Below, in pieces: positions 44,652 to 53,661 of a DNA stretch of 64,000 nucleotides (position 1 is the stretch's first letter; each line of letters starts with the position of its first letter). Origin of the DNA: JBCDKH01 sp964388485. Its GTDB lineage: Bacteria > Planctomycetota > Phycisphaerae > Tepidisphaerales > Tepidisphaeraceae. The notes under the pieces are model-generated. The model saw only the letters and a list, made by a program, of their open reading frames with translations, did not search any database and was not told where the DNA came from. The DNA is taken from assembly GCA_964388485.1 (NCBI GenBank), contig CAYMAS010000007.1:1-64000 (forward strand). Direction: 5' to 3'. A program made the position numbers and the translations under genes.

Positions 44652-45797
44652 GTGCAAACCGTCTACCTCGACAACAATGCCACCACGAGGCCTGATGCGG
44701 CGGTGGCCGATTTGATGACCAGGGTGCTGCGGGAGGAGTTCGGCAATCCCAGCAGCGTCCATCGCCTCGGCCAGTCTTCGCGAGCGGCCATTGACCATGC
44801 TCGGGCTCAAGTGGCTCAGCTTGTCGCCTGCCGGGACAGGGAGATCACTTTCACCGGCAGCGGCACTGAAGCCTCCAATACCGTCCTCCGTGGGATCGCC
44901 AAGAAGCGGCCCGGTCGCATCGTCACCAGCCTCGCCGAACACGAAGCCACCCACCGCGTCTGCGAGCGACTCGAAGCAGAGGGCCATGAGATTGTTTGGC
45001 TGCCGGTCGATCATGCCGGTCGCGTCGAGCCGAGTGCGTTGGAGACCTCGCTTGCGGAAGGTGAAACGAGCGTCGTATCGCTCATCTGGGCGAACAACGA
45101 GACGGGCGTCCTCAATGACGTCGCTGCCTGCGCGGCCGTTTGTCAGGCGGCGAAGGTGCCGCTGCATCTCGACGCGACGCAGGTCGTGGGGAAGCTACCG
45201 GTTGATCTGCCGGCGGTGGGTTGCGACGCGGCGACGTTCTCGCCTCACAAGTTTCACGGCCTCAAGGGCGTCGGCTGCCTCTACGCCCGCCGCGGGTTTC
45301 GCGTGCCGCCGCTGATCGTTGGGGGACCGCAGGAGCGGGACCGTCGCGGCGGAACTGAGAATGTTCTGGGCATCGTTGCTGCCGGCGTCGCGGCGGAGCA
45401 GGCGGAAGGTCGGATGGCAGAGATGCCACGGGTTCGCCAGCTTCGGGATGCGATGGAGCGAAGGCTTTTGGACTCAATAGACGAACTGCGGGTCACCGGA
45501 GCGACAGCAGACCGCCTGCCGAACACAAGCAACCTCGCGTTCAAGGGCCTGCAGGCGGAGGCGATTCTGATGATGCTCAGCGAGGCCGGCATCTGTGCCA
45601 GTGCCGGCGCGGCGTGCAGCAGCGGATCATTGGAACCCAGTCGGGTGCTTCTGGCGATGGGCGTCGAGGAGCCGTGGGCGTTCGGCAGCATCCGGCTGAG
45701 TCTGTCGACGGAGACGACAGAGGACGACGTGGATCGGGTGGTGGTCGAGTTGCCGCAGATCGTCCAGCGGCTTCGCCGCGTGATGCCGGTTGGGTAG
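44652..45797 (+). CDS. Cysteine desulfurase, NifS/IscS type
   Basis: A 381-residue PLP enzyme (GTG start) supplying sulfur for Fe-S clusters and thio-modified tRNA. Blocks: VYLDNNATTRPDAAV, GNPSSVHRLGQSSRAAID, ITFTGSGTEASN, SLAEHEAT, VSLIWANNETGVLNDV, LHLDATQVVGKLP, FSPHKFHGLKGVG with the PLP Lys, and the active-site loop CASAGAACSSGSLEPS with the catalytic Cys. RGGTENVLGI is also typical. There is no iscU, iscR or mnmA gene next to it, so the target pathway is open. The convergent TPR protein gene ends 39 bp away. Confidence 0.92.
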   Translation: MQTVYLDNNATTRPDAAVADLMTRVLREEFGNPSSVHRLGQSSRAAIDHARAQVAQLVACRDREITFTGSGTEASNTVLRGIAKKRPGRIVTSLAEHEATHRVCERLEAEGHEIVWLPVDHAGRVEPSALETSLAEGETSVVSLIWANNETGVLNDVAACAAVCQAAKVPLHLDATQVVGKLPVDLPAVGCDAATFSPHKFHGLKGVGCLYARRGFRVPPLIVGGPQERDRRGGTENVLGIVAAGVAAEQAEGRMAEMPRVRQLRDAMERRLLDSIDELRVTGATADRLPNTSNLAFKGLQAEAILMMLSEAGICASAGAACSSGSLEPSRVLLAMGVEEPWAFGSIRLSLSTETTEDDVDRVVVELPQIVQRLRRVMPVG

Positions 45798-45836
45798 CGA
45801 CGGATTACCTTTGCAGCCGCACCGCTTGCTCCGCCG

Positions 45837-47051
45837 CTATCTCGAATCAGTCGAGAGAGCGCCCTGCTCCTCCGGCACGATTGGCAAGAGGATCGGGACG
45901 CCCTCGGGACCTACCGGCGTCAACTCGCCGGCGAAGGTAGGCGAAGGCAGCGACTGCCGCTTCTGGGTCGCCTCTGCATCGAGCGCGGCCGCCTCCGTAG
46001 CCAGCGTCCGCCGCTCGGCGGCGAGCGTCTGGTTCTCCCGCTGCACCTCGAAGTAGCTCGGCGGCAGCGGCAAGCGGGTGATGAGCCCTGTCTCCGGATC
46101 CCGGATGATGCTGGCCTCCTCGAGTCGCCGCAGATAAACCTGGTTCCTCGCGATCCGTTCGTCAATTTCGACGGCTTGCTTCTCGAGATCGTCATACTGC
46201 TCCTTGAGTTCCGCCACCTCTGCTTCGACGACTGCCCGCTGTTCTTCGATGGCTGCAAATTCGTCGGCTGTCAGCCATCCGGAGCCCCATCGAACGAAGC
46301 CATTGGCTCGACGGGCTTCGACCAGCGGCGGCTCGACTTTCTGCAGCACCGCCCTCGCCCGACGCAACGGCGGCGACGTGTCGCCCGCGGCTTCGGCAAG
46401 GTGAATCGCCTCGACAAGGTTGTTGACGATTGTCTCCCGCCCAGGCGCTGCTTCGGCTGCCTGGCTCGCCAGCAGCAGGGCCCGCGGATGACGATTCACC
46501 GACGACTCGATCAAAGCCAAGTTCGTCAGCGTCGGCGCGTGCGTCGGCAGCAGCCGCCTTGCTGCCTCAAATCGCATGCGAGCGGCCGAGGCGTTACCGG
46601 CTCCGAGTTGCTGAATACCCAGCAGATACTCGCCCGAAATGTGCGTCATCGGCCGATCCGCAAGCTGGCTGATCAACGCGCTGGCATCGTCCCGACCCGC
46701 GGCCACCGCCTGTCGGGCCGCGTCGATGTCGGCGATCGCTTGCTGCTTCGCCTCCTCAATCTGCGTCGCCGTCAGCCAATCCTGCCCGAGCCGGATGAGT
46801 CTACGGTCGAGCCGATCCTGCCACACGCGCCGATCCTCCCGAGCCGCCACACTGGCCCCTGCGTCGAGCGTCTTGGCGAGGAATCGGTCGTACTTCTCTA
46901 GCGCCTGCCGCGGGTCGTCAACGCTCGCCGTCGCACGACGGAGCGACGCGAGCAGCTGCATGTCACGTGACGCTTCATCGACAGGTTGAGCTCCGCTCGG
47001 GCCGGCGAGGAGCATCGCGAGGATTAGCGGAATGAGTCGCGTCTTGAACAT
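45837..47051 (-). CDS. Exported TPR/coiled-coil protein of unknown function
   Basis: A 404-residue protein from the ATG at 47051, chosen because it directly precedes a clear signal peptide (FKTRLIPLILAMLLAGPSGA). Residues about 140-215 form TPR-like helices (GEYLLGIQQLGAGNASAARM, FEAARRLLPTHAPTLTNLAL). A WGSGWLTADEF segment, often found in planctomycete TPR proteins, is followed by a long coiled coil (AAIEEQRAVVEAEVAELKEQ and on) and a Pro-rich tail. Periplasmic location is likely; the function is unknown. It diverges from the transporter gene with 94 bp between the starts. Confidence 0.72.
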   Translation of the reverse strand: MFKTRLIPLILAMLLAGPSGAQPVDEASRDMQLLASLRRATASVDDPRQALEKYDRFLAKTLDAGASVAAREDRRVWQDRLDRRLIRLGQDWLTATQIEEAKQQAIADIDAARQAVAAGRDDASALISQLADRPMTHISGEYLLGIQQLGAGNASAARMRFEAARRLLPTHAPTLTNLALIESSVNRHPRALLLASQAAEAAPGRETIVNNLVEAIHLAEAAGDTSPPLRRARAVLQKVEPPLVEARRANGFVRWGSGWLTADEFAAIEEQRAVVEAEVAELKEQYDDLEKQAVEIDERIARNQVYLRRLEEASIIRDPETGLITRLPLPPSYFEVQRENQTLAAERRTLATEAAALDAEATQKRQSLPSPTFAGELTPVGPEGVPILLPIVPEEQGALSTDSR

Positions 47052-47145
47052 GAATGGCCTCCGCTGCCATGGTAACGCAAGAGATGACTGCGTCAGCCCG
47101 ACGATCCGACAAGCTGCAGCTACGGTGCCGGCAACGTGGCGGTGC

Positions 47146-48042
47146 ATGCGGCTTAGCGACAGGACGGTCTTGATGCTCCTGCTCGGGCCGGGCGTCGTGG
47201 CGTTGTCGACGGCGGTGGTGCTGGTGAAGCTCAGCGAGCTGCCGACCGGAATGATCGCCACGAGCCGGCTGCTTCTGGCGGCGATGATGCTGTCCCCGCT
47301 CATGCGGCTCGAGGGCCGAACCCGACCCCGCCGCTCGATCGTGGAGCTTGCCAAGCCCGTCTGCCTGCCGGGAATCGCCTTAGCCCTGCACTTCATCACG
47401 TGGTTCATCGGCATCCGCATGACCACCGCGGCGAACGCGACGCTCATCGTCAATCTCTCGCCGGTCATTATGCCGTTCCTGCTCCTGACGCTCGTCGGCG
47501 AACAGGTGACGCGACGAGAGATACTCGGCAGTCTGCTGGCGGTCGTCGGCGTCGTCGTGCTCGCCAGCGGTTCTGCGAGGATCGACCCGATCGGCTTACG
47601 CGGCGACCTCATCTGCCTCGTCAGCATGGTCTTGGCTGTGCTCTACCTTGTTCTGGCGAGACGCACCGGCGCCGCCAAGTTGGGCATTGCACGTTATCTT
47701 GTCCCGCTTTACCTGCTGGCGGGCGTGACGACGCTCATCTACACAGTGGCGAGAAGAGAGTGGCAGGAGGTGAGCAGCGACATCGATATCGGCCGCGAAA
47801 TGCTGCTGATGGCGCTCTTGGCCCTCATCCCGACCGCAATCGGGCACGGCATGCTCAACTACTCGATGACTCAATTGCGAGGCCAAGCGGTCGCAGTCGC
47901 GAGTTTGGGCCAGATCCCGGTCGCGGCACTGCTGGCGGTGCCGTTGCTGGGCGAGCATCCGAGTCGAGCGTTCTATCCGGCGTGCGTGTTCATCGCGTTC
48001 GGCGCGGTGATCGCCATCTTCAAGCCGAAGGTGAAAGCGTAG
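47146..48042 (+). CDS. EamA/DMT-superfamily transporter
   Basis: A 298-residue membrane protein from the ATG at 47146, with about ten TM helices in two EamA repeats (first half MLLLGPGVVALSTAVVLVKL...; second half DLICLVSMVLAVLYLVLA...). The SPVIMPFLLLTLVGEQVTRR and GQIPVAALLAVPLLGEHPSR blocks at the ends of each repeat are typical. It would move a small metabolite across the inner membrane; the substrate is unknown. pyrR starts only 8 bp after its stop, so it is very likely in one operon with pyrRB, hinting at a pyrimidine-related substrate. Confidence 0.85.
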   Translation: MRLSDRTVLMLLLGPGVVALSTAVVLVKLSELPTGMIATSRLLLAAMMLSPLMRLEGRTRPRRSIVELAKPVCLPGIALALHFITWFIGIRMTTAANATLIVNLSPVIMPFLLLTLVGEQVTRREILGSLLAVVGVVVLASGSARIDPIGLRGDLICLVSMVLAVLYLVLARRTGAAKLGIARYLVPLYLLAGVTTLIYTVARREWQEVSSDIDIGREMLLMALLALIPTAIGHGMLNYSMTQLRGQAVAVASLGQIPVAALLAVPLLGEHPSRAFYPACVFIAFGAVIAIFKPKVKA

Positions 48043-48050
48043 CGTGTGCC

Positions 48051-48554
48051 GTGCACGATGCAGCGGCCATCCGGGAGGGCGTCGAGCAGCTGACAAGTGC
48101 TATCGCCGCGTCGGCTGGATCGGGGCGGATCAACGTCATCGGCATCGTTACCCGGGGCGAGACCCTTGCCGCAAGGATCCGGGCGAAGCTGGCGGAGCGT
48201 GGGCTGGACGTTGGTACGGGGTCGGTCGACGTGACGCTCTACCGCGACGACCTTCGTGAGATTGGCCCGAAGGCGGTGGTCCGAGCCACGGATCTGCCGG
48301 CGGAGGTCGACGGGGTCGCGACTTGGCTGGTCGACGATGTGATCCACACGGGCCGAAGCGTCCGCGCGGCATTGCAAGTGATCGGCGACTTCGGCAGACC
48401 TGCGTGGGTCCGGCTGGCGGTGCTGGTCGATCGTGGCGGTCGCGAGTTGCCGATTCAGCCAGACTTGACGGCGATGCGTCTCGATGCGTCGTCTCGTGTC
48501 AACGTTCGGCTTCAGGAAGTCGACGGCCGCGATGCCGTGGAGGTGAGCGCGTGA
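48051..48554 (+). CDS. pyrR: PyrR, pyrimidine regulator / uracil phosphoribosyltransferase-like
   Basis: A 167-residue protein from GTG 48051. It has the type I phosphoribosyltransferase fold with IGIVTRGETLAARI, the basic loop DVTLYRDDL and the PRPP motif VDDVIHTGRSVRAAL, all characteristic of PyrR. In Firmicutes PyrR binds pyr mRNA and causes attenuation when UMP is high. Here no leader is present directly in front of pyrR or pyrB, so RNA-based control would have to act further upstream; translation coupling is strong because its stop overlaps the pyrB start as GTGA. Confidence 0.88.
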   Translation: MHDAAAIREGVEQLTSAIAASAGSGRINVIGIVTRGETLAARIRAKLAERGLDVGTGSVDVTLYRDDLREIGPKAVVRATDLPAEVDGVATWLVDDVIHTGRSVRAALQVIGDFGRPAWVRLAVLVDRGGRELPIQPDLTAMRLDASSRVNVRLQEVDGRDAVEVSA

Positions 48555-49477
48555 CGACCTGGACCCGGCGGCATCTATTGGGCCTGCGCGACCTGTCGGG
48601 CGAGGAACTGACGTTCATCCTCGACACCGCCGATGGCTTCCGCGGCGTGAGCACGCGATCAGTCAAGAAGGTGCCGGCTCTTCGCGGCCGCGTCGTCGTC
48701 AACGCGTTCTTTGAAGATTCGACGCGCACTCGGATGAGCTTCACGCTCGCTGCTCAACGGCTCGATGCAGACATCCTCGACTTCAGCAGCAAGGGCAGCA
48801 GCGTCAGCAAAGGCGAGACGCTCGGTGATACGCTGCGGAACATCGAGGCGATGGGCGTCGATGTCCTGGTCCTTCGCCACCGCTCTGCCGGTGCGGCCAA
48901 GCTTGCCGCCGACGCCGTCGGGTGCAGCATCGTCAACGCGGGCGACGGTGCTCACGAGCATCCGACGCAGGCTTTGCTCGACCTCTACACGCTTCGCGAG
49001 CGGTTGGGCGACCTCGCCGGCAAGCACGTTGCCATCGTCGGCGACATCGCCAACAGCCGCGTCGCCCGCAGCAACGTCTTCGGCCTGACCACCCTTGGTG
49101 CCCGCGTCACGCTCGTCGGCCCGACTACCCTCGTGCCGGGTTCGCTGTCGGCTTTGGAAGGCGTCGGAACGTCGAATGATCTCGACGCAGTGCTGCCGGA
49201 GGTTGATGCGGTCAACATGCTCCGCGTCCAGAACGAGCGGATGCAATCGGCGGCGTTTCCCAGCACTCGCGAATACGCCTCCCTCTTCGGCCTCAACGCC
49301 GAGCGGCTAGCCAAGGCTCGTGACGATCTGGTCGTGATGCACCCGGGTCCGATGAACCGTGGCGTCGAGATCGAAACAAGTATCGCCGACGGGCCGCAGT
49401 CGATGATCCTGCGGCAAGTGACGAACGGCTTGGCGGTCCGGATGGCCGTGCTCTACCTCGTCAGTCAAGCGAGCTGA
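48551..49477 (+). CDS. pyrB: Aspartate carbamoyltransferase catalytic subunit
   Basis: A 308-residue enzyme, the committed step of pyrimidine synthesis. Blocks: HLLGLRDLSGEELTFILDTA, the carbamoyl-phosphate motif FFEDSTRTRMSFTLAAQRL, SSKGSSVSKGETLGDTLRNI, VLRHRSAGAAKL, NAGDGAHEHPTQALLDLYTL, and VMHPGPMNRGVEIE near the C-terminus. It is a GTG start overlapping pyrR. No regulatory subunit gene (pyrI) follows; a pyrC gene, common in pyrRBC operons, is also missing from the window. After the stop there is a palindromic element and then yidC. Confidence 0.95.
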   Translation: MTTWTRRHLLGLRDLSGEELTFILDTADGFRGVSTRSVKKVPALRGRVVVNAFFEDSTRTRMSFTLAAQRLDADILDFSSKGSSVSKGETLGDTLRNIEAMGVDVLVLRHRSAGAAKLAADAVGCSIVNAGDGAHEHPTQALLDLYTLRERLGDLAGKHVAIVGDIANSRVARSNVFGLTTLGARVTLVGPTTLVPGSLSALEGVGTSNDLDAVLPEVDAVNMLRVQNERMQSAAFPSTREYASLFGLNAERLAKARDDLVVMHPGPMNRGVEIETSIADGPQSMILRQVTNGLAVRMAVLYLVSQAS

Positions 49478-49501
49478 GGTCGACGAATCCAGACGCAGCT
49501 T

Positions 49502-49578
49502 CTGGTAGCCGCGGAGCCTGCTCCGTCGTTCGGAAGTCGGTGCAGTCGCGATCGCGAAGCAAGCTCCGCGGCTACCAG
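49502..49578. repeat. Second palindromic family, complete copy
   Basis: The outer arms ctggtagccgcggagc (49502-49517) and its perfect complement (49563-49578) form a 16-bp inverted repeat around a centre that includes gcagtcgcgatcgcgaagc. It lies between pyrB and yidC, where it could also act as a terminator. The partner copy is at 38335-38400. Confidence 0.9.
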
Positions 49579-49685
49579 ATTCACACCGGGGTCACCATCG
49601 TGCGGTTGCGACGGGGGGTCGATCTCCTACTGTGCTCGCCCCCGGTGTCGCTGCCGGGTTCCGCCGCCGCCACTGCGACCCGCTG

Positions 49686-51752
49686 ATGGGCAACCGACGC
49701 ACCGTTTCGCTCGTTCTGATCTTCCTGTCGCTGATCCTGCTTTGGGACATCGGCACCCGCTGGTATGCCGAGCGGCGTGGCTGGAACACTACCATCGCCG
49801 ACAACGTCGAGGAGATCGAGCCGACGACGCGGCCCGGTGCCATCGACGCCACCACCACGCGACCGTCGACGCAGCCCGACTTCGAATTTGAACCACCGAC
49901 TGAGACGGATGGTTTGGCCGTAGTCGAGGGCGAAGCGCAACAGATCATCCTCGGCGGCGACAAGGAGGCCGACGAGTCGCCGTTCGCCATTCGGCTGACG
50001 CTCTCGTCGGTCGGGGCGGGCATCGATGAGGCGTTGCTCAAGGCTTACGCCGCTGAAGTTGACGAACCGGATCGGTATCGCTTCGAGGTGCCATACGAGG
50101 CCTCGCCCGACGAGAATCGGCCGCTGGCGACGCAGACGGTGACGATCAACGGCGAGACGCTCGACTTGTCGAACGTCGCTTGGAACGTCCAGGAAAGCGA
50201 CGACCGCCGAGCCGTCTTCTACGTCGACGTCCTCAGCCAGGGCCAACGCGTCGCACGCGTTCAGAAGGTCGTGCGGCTGTTCCCGAAGGTCGACGCCGAC
50301 GGCAACGCCGATCCACGCGGCGGCTACGAGCTTCGCGTCTTGCAGTCGGTCAAGAATTACACCGCCGGACCGATCACCTACGAGACGACGCTCAACGGCA
50401 CCACAACGCCGCCCCGCGAACTCGAAGGCATGTACGACCAGCGGACGGTCCTCCGCGGGCAACTCGAGGACGGGCGTGTTCGCTACGAGGCCGAGCAGGT
50501 CGAGGCGTTCGACGAGGATGAGCCGCAACGGATCTATGACCTCGGTATCGAGCCGTTGGCGTGGGCGGGGAGCGGAACGATCTACTTCAACGCAATCGTC
50601 CGCCCCGAAGATCCAGGGCAGGTCGAGCGATTCGTTGCCGAAGCGATCAATCCGCAGAGCGATGATGCGGAACGCGAGGTGCGTCTGCGGCTCGAGTCTG
50701 ACGAGTTCGAGATTGCCGCGGGTGAGACGCAGGTCCTGCCGCTTCGCGTCTTTCTCGGGCCGAAGAAGCGAGATCTTCTCGAGAACGACTACTACAGCGC
50801 CGCCCGCGTCCGGTACAACGCGACGCTCATCAGTCCGTTCGGCTGCACGTTCTGCGTGTTTCAGCCGGTGGTCGACATCCTCGTCTTCCTGCTGAGCATC
50901 TTCCACGCGATCACGTTCGACTGGGGCTTGGCGATCATTCTGCTGGTCTTCCTCGTGAGGACGCTTCTGCACCCGATCACTCGGAAGTCGCAGAAGAACA
51001 TCATGAAGATGAGCAAGATGGCCCCCAAGATCCAGGCGGCCAAGGAGAAGTACGGCGACGACAAGGAGAAGATGGCGGCCGCGATGGCGGAGATGGCACC
51101 CGAGCAGACGCAGGCCGTGCTATTTGGCTGCCTGCCGATGTTGCTCCAGACGCCGATCTGGATCGCGCTCTACTCGACGCTCCAAGCGACCTTCGAGCTC
51201 CGGCACGAGCCGTTCTTCTACGGGCTGACGTGGATCGACGACCTCGCCAAGCCCGACCACCTGATCCAGTTCGAAAACGCCTATCCGCTGCTCTTCGGCT
51301 TCACGATCACGGGCCTCAACATCCTGCCGCTCTTGATGGGCCTGGTCTTCTACCTGCAGATGAAACTGCAGCCCCAGCCGACGGCGACGATGACGCCCGA
51401 GCAAAAAGCCCAGCAGCGGCTGATTCAGATCATGATGGTCACGCTCTTTCCGCTCTTCCTCTACAGCGCACCGAGCGGCTTGAACCTCTACATCCTCACC
51501 AGCACCGCCTTCGGCATCATCGAGACGAAGCTCATCAGGGCCAATCTCAAACGCGAGGAAGACGAACTCGAAGCCGCCAAGGCTCGCGGCGAGACGATCC
51601 CGGAGAAACCTAAAGGCCCCATCGGCCGCCGGCTCGACGCGTTCAAGGACACGCTCGGCACCCGCATCGCCGAAGCTCAGAAGCAGGCTCAAGCCCATCA
51701 GGCGGCTCAGAAAAAGGGCGGCGGCAGCAAGCCGAGGCCGAAGAAGCGTTGA
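49686..51752 (+). CDS. yidC: Membrane protein insertase YidC
   Basis: A 688-residue insertase; the ATG at 49686 directly precedes the first TM helix (VSLVLIFLSLILLWDIG). A large periplasmic domain (residues about 35-390) follows, with an acidic linker rich in E/T. The C-terminal core has the expected five-helix arrangement: AITFDWGLAIILLVFLVRTL with the conserved Arg, ITRKSQKNIMKMSKMAPKIQ, LFGCLPMLLQTPIWIALYST, and MMVTLFPLFLYSAPSGLNLY. The tail is basic (KKGGGSKPRPKKR), as in species that dock ribosomes. It is not next to rpmH/rnpA/oxaA neighbours. A propeller protein gene follows after 31 bp. Confidence 0.94.
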   Translation: MGNRRTVSLVLIFLSLILLWDIGTRWYAERRGWNTTIADNVEEIEPTTRPGAIDATTTRPSTQPDFEFEPPTETDGLAVVEGEAQQIILGGDKEADESPFAIRLTLSSVGAGIDEALLKAYAAEVDEPDRYRFEVPYEASPDENRPLATQTVTINGETLDLSNVAWNVQESDDRRAVFYVDVLSQGQRVARVQKVVRLFPKVDADGNADPRGGYELRVLQSVKNYTAGPITYETTLNGTTTPPRELEGMYDQRTVLRGQLEDGRVRYEAEQVEAFDEDEPQRIYDLGIEPLAWAGSGTIYFNAIVRPEDPGQVERFVAEAINPQSDDAEREVRLRLESDEFEIAAGETQVLPLRVFLGPKKRDLLENDYYSAARVRYNATLISPFGCTFCVFQPVVDILVFLLSIFHAITFDWGLAIILLVFLVRTLLHPITRKSQKNIMKMSKMAPKIQAAKEKYGDDKEKMAAAMAEMAPEQTQAVLFGCLPMLLQTPIWIALYSTLQATFELRHEPFFYGLTWIDDLAKPDHLIQFENAYPLLFGFTITGLNILPLLMGLVFYLQMKLQPQPTATMTPEQKAQQRLIQIMMVTLFPLFLYSAPSGLNLYILTSTAFGIIETKLIRANLKREEDELEAAKARGETIPEKPKGPIGRRLDAFKDTLGTRIAEAQKQAQAHQAAQKKGGGSKPRPKKR

Positions 51753-51783
51753 GCCGCGGCAGCCCTTTTGGTTCAATAGCCCC

Positions 51784-53646
51784 ATGAGACGAATCTGCCT
51801 GATCTGGCTCTTGCTGCTGCTCTGCGGCAGCCTCGTCCGTGCGGACGATCTGCCAAATGTCGAGCCGGGGCAGGAAGTTACGTTCAAGCACCACTCGCGC
51901 TGGAAGCCTGCCATCGTTCAGCAGGCCGTTGGCGATCTGGTGCTGGTGCAGGACGAGCAGTTCCCCAAGAAGTTCCACTGGATCTGGATCCGCCGTGACC
52001 AGGTCCGGCTGGACGGCGAGACACACGAAGGCCCCGATCTGCGGGATCAGGTTCGCGTCGTCATCGCAAGTCATGCGGTCGAGGACGCCCTGCGAAAGGC
52101 ACAGGCGAAGCTCGCATCGGCCGACGAACCGCGGCAGCGGCAGGGCGTTGCGGAACCTCGAACGGCAGAGCCGGAACCCGCTACGCCGCTGCAGCTCGAG
52201 GATCGCACGCCGCAGCCCCAGGAAGTCTGGCGATACCGGTCGAACCTCGCCATGCCGCAGGTTCGGCCGGGCCGTCACCGCTTGGCCGCCGATCGTGGCG
52301 ACGTAACAGGAACCCAATTCATCGCATCGACCCCGCCGATCATGATGGTCAGCCGAGTCGACGGCTTCGCCGCCAACCCAGACGCGGTTGCGGCGGAGCT
52401 TGTACCGTTCAACGGCGGTGATTCGCAACTCATCGAGCTGCCGACCGACGTGCGGGCAGTCGATGTGTCGCCCGACCTGTCGAAGCTGCTCGTTCAGTCT
52501 GATCGGTTCCACTTGCGAACGAAGAATCGACTCGAGATTCACAACATCGACGCAAACGGGTCGTCGAAACTGAAAACGTTCCACCCGTTCGGCGACGAGG
52601 ACGTCTTCGAGGCTCACTTCATCGGCGGCGGACGGTTCGTGCTCGCGGTCGGCGACGCATTGATCAAGGTCGTGGATGCCGAGAACCCGATGACCGGCTG
52701 GTCGGCGAGAACAGCGTCACGCAGAGGCGTGGCGGTCAGGACCGACGGCGGGGCCATCGCTCTGCACTCTGGTGATCGCATCCACCTCCTCAGTCCGACA
52801 GGCGACGTGCTGGCGACGCTGCCGGGCGAGGTCGATCACGTCGTCGCCATGGCTTTCGATCCGTCGGGCGAGAACCTCGCCGTGCTGAGCCCAAGTCGGC
52901 TGCGAACTTGGGATCTGGCTAATGAGGGAAGGCAACTGCTCGACAGCGGCTTGGCGGTAGAGAGCCCGACGCTCCTCTTCCTCGACCAGGGTCAGCTGCT
53001 CATCGGCGATCGGATCGTCGAGGCCGATTCCGGCATGACGCTGCGGCAAATCGAGATGCCGATGCGGGCCGGTGCGTTGCAGTCCGTTGGCGACAAGCTG
53101 GCGGTGTCGGTGCGTGTGAATCCTCGGATGCCGCCGTCGCTCATCGTGGTCGCACCGCCGGACACGGCGGGTCGGGTCCAGGGCCGCAACCTTCTCGACC
53201 GCGGCCGGAGCGTCGGCATCGTTATCAACGGGCTCGAAGCCGAGCAAGCCCGACGCGTCCGAGAATACCTCACTGCTCAACTCGCCGCTCTGCAAGTCAC
53301 GGTCGCAGATGACACCGACGCGACGCTCACGATCAGCAGCAAGCCTGGCGAGACCGTGCAGCAGAAGTACCGATTTGCCGGCTTCGAGGAGCGACAGGCG
53401 TCGGTGCGACAGCAGAATTACGAGGTGGTTCTCGCCGATGACAAGGGTCGGGTCGCGTGGCGGATTAACGGCGGCTTTACCGCACCGGGATTCATCCGAC
53501 TCGAAGAAGACGAGACGCTCGACGGGGCGATCACCCGGCTACGAGAGGAGAGCGTTGGCTTCTTCGACGCGATCGAGCTGCCACCGGCGGCCGTCGTGAC
53601 GGAGACGCCGGTCTGGAAAGTGCCGCTCGTATCAGACCGGGGCTGA
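51784..53646 (+). CDS. Exported beta-propeller protein of unknown function
   Basis: A 620-residue protein with a clear signal peptide (RRICLIWLLLLLCGSLVRA, cleavage before DD). Residues about 25-80 resemble a small SH3-like domain found in planctomycete proteins (GQEVTFKHHSRWKPAIVQQA, FHWIWIRRDQVRL). A charged linker follows, then WD40-like blades (VDVSPDLSKLLVQSD, MAFDPSGENLAVLSPSRLR and others, about 185-460). The C-terminal 150 residues are a mixed domain (ARRVREYLTAQLAALQVTVA). The function is unknown; the location is extracytoplasmic. It may be co-transcribed with yidC and pgl (31 and 15 bp gaps). Confidence 0.7.
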   Translation: MRRICLIWLLLLLCGSLVRADDLPNVEPGQEVTFKHHSRWKPAIVQQAVGDLVLVQDEQFPKKFHWIWIRRDQVRLDGETHEGPDLRDQVRVVIASHAVEDALRKAQAKLASADEPRQRQGVAEPRTAEPEPATPLQLEDRTPQPQEVWRYRSNLAMPQVRPGRHRLAADRGDVTGTQFIASTPPIMMVSRVDGFAANPDAVAAELVPFNGGDSQLIELPTDVRAVDVSPDLSKLLVQSDRFHLRTKNRLEIHNIDANGSSKLKTFHPFGDEDVFEAHFIGGGRFVLAVGDALIKVVDAENPMTGWSARTASRRGVAVRTDGGAIALHSGDRIHLLSPTGDVLATLPGEVDHVVAMAFDPSGENLAVLSPSRLRTWDLANEGRQLLDSGLAVESPTLLFLDQGQLLIGDRIVEADSGMTLRQIEMPMRAGALQSVGDKLAVSVRVNPRMPPSLIVVAPPDTAGRVQGRNLLDRGRSVGIVINGLEAEQARRVREYLTAQLAALQVTVADDTDATLTISSKPGETVQQKYRFAGFEERQASVRQQNYEVVLADDKGRVAWRINGGFTAPGFIRLEEDETLDGAITRLREESVGFFDAIELPPAAVVTETPVWKVPLVSDRG

Positions 53647-53661
53647 TTCCTAGGCTGGGTC

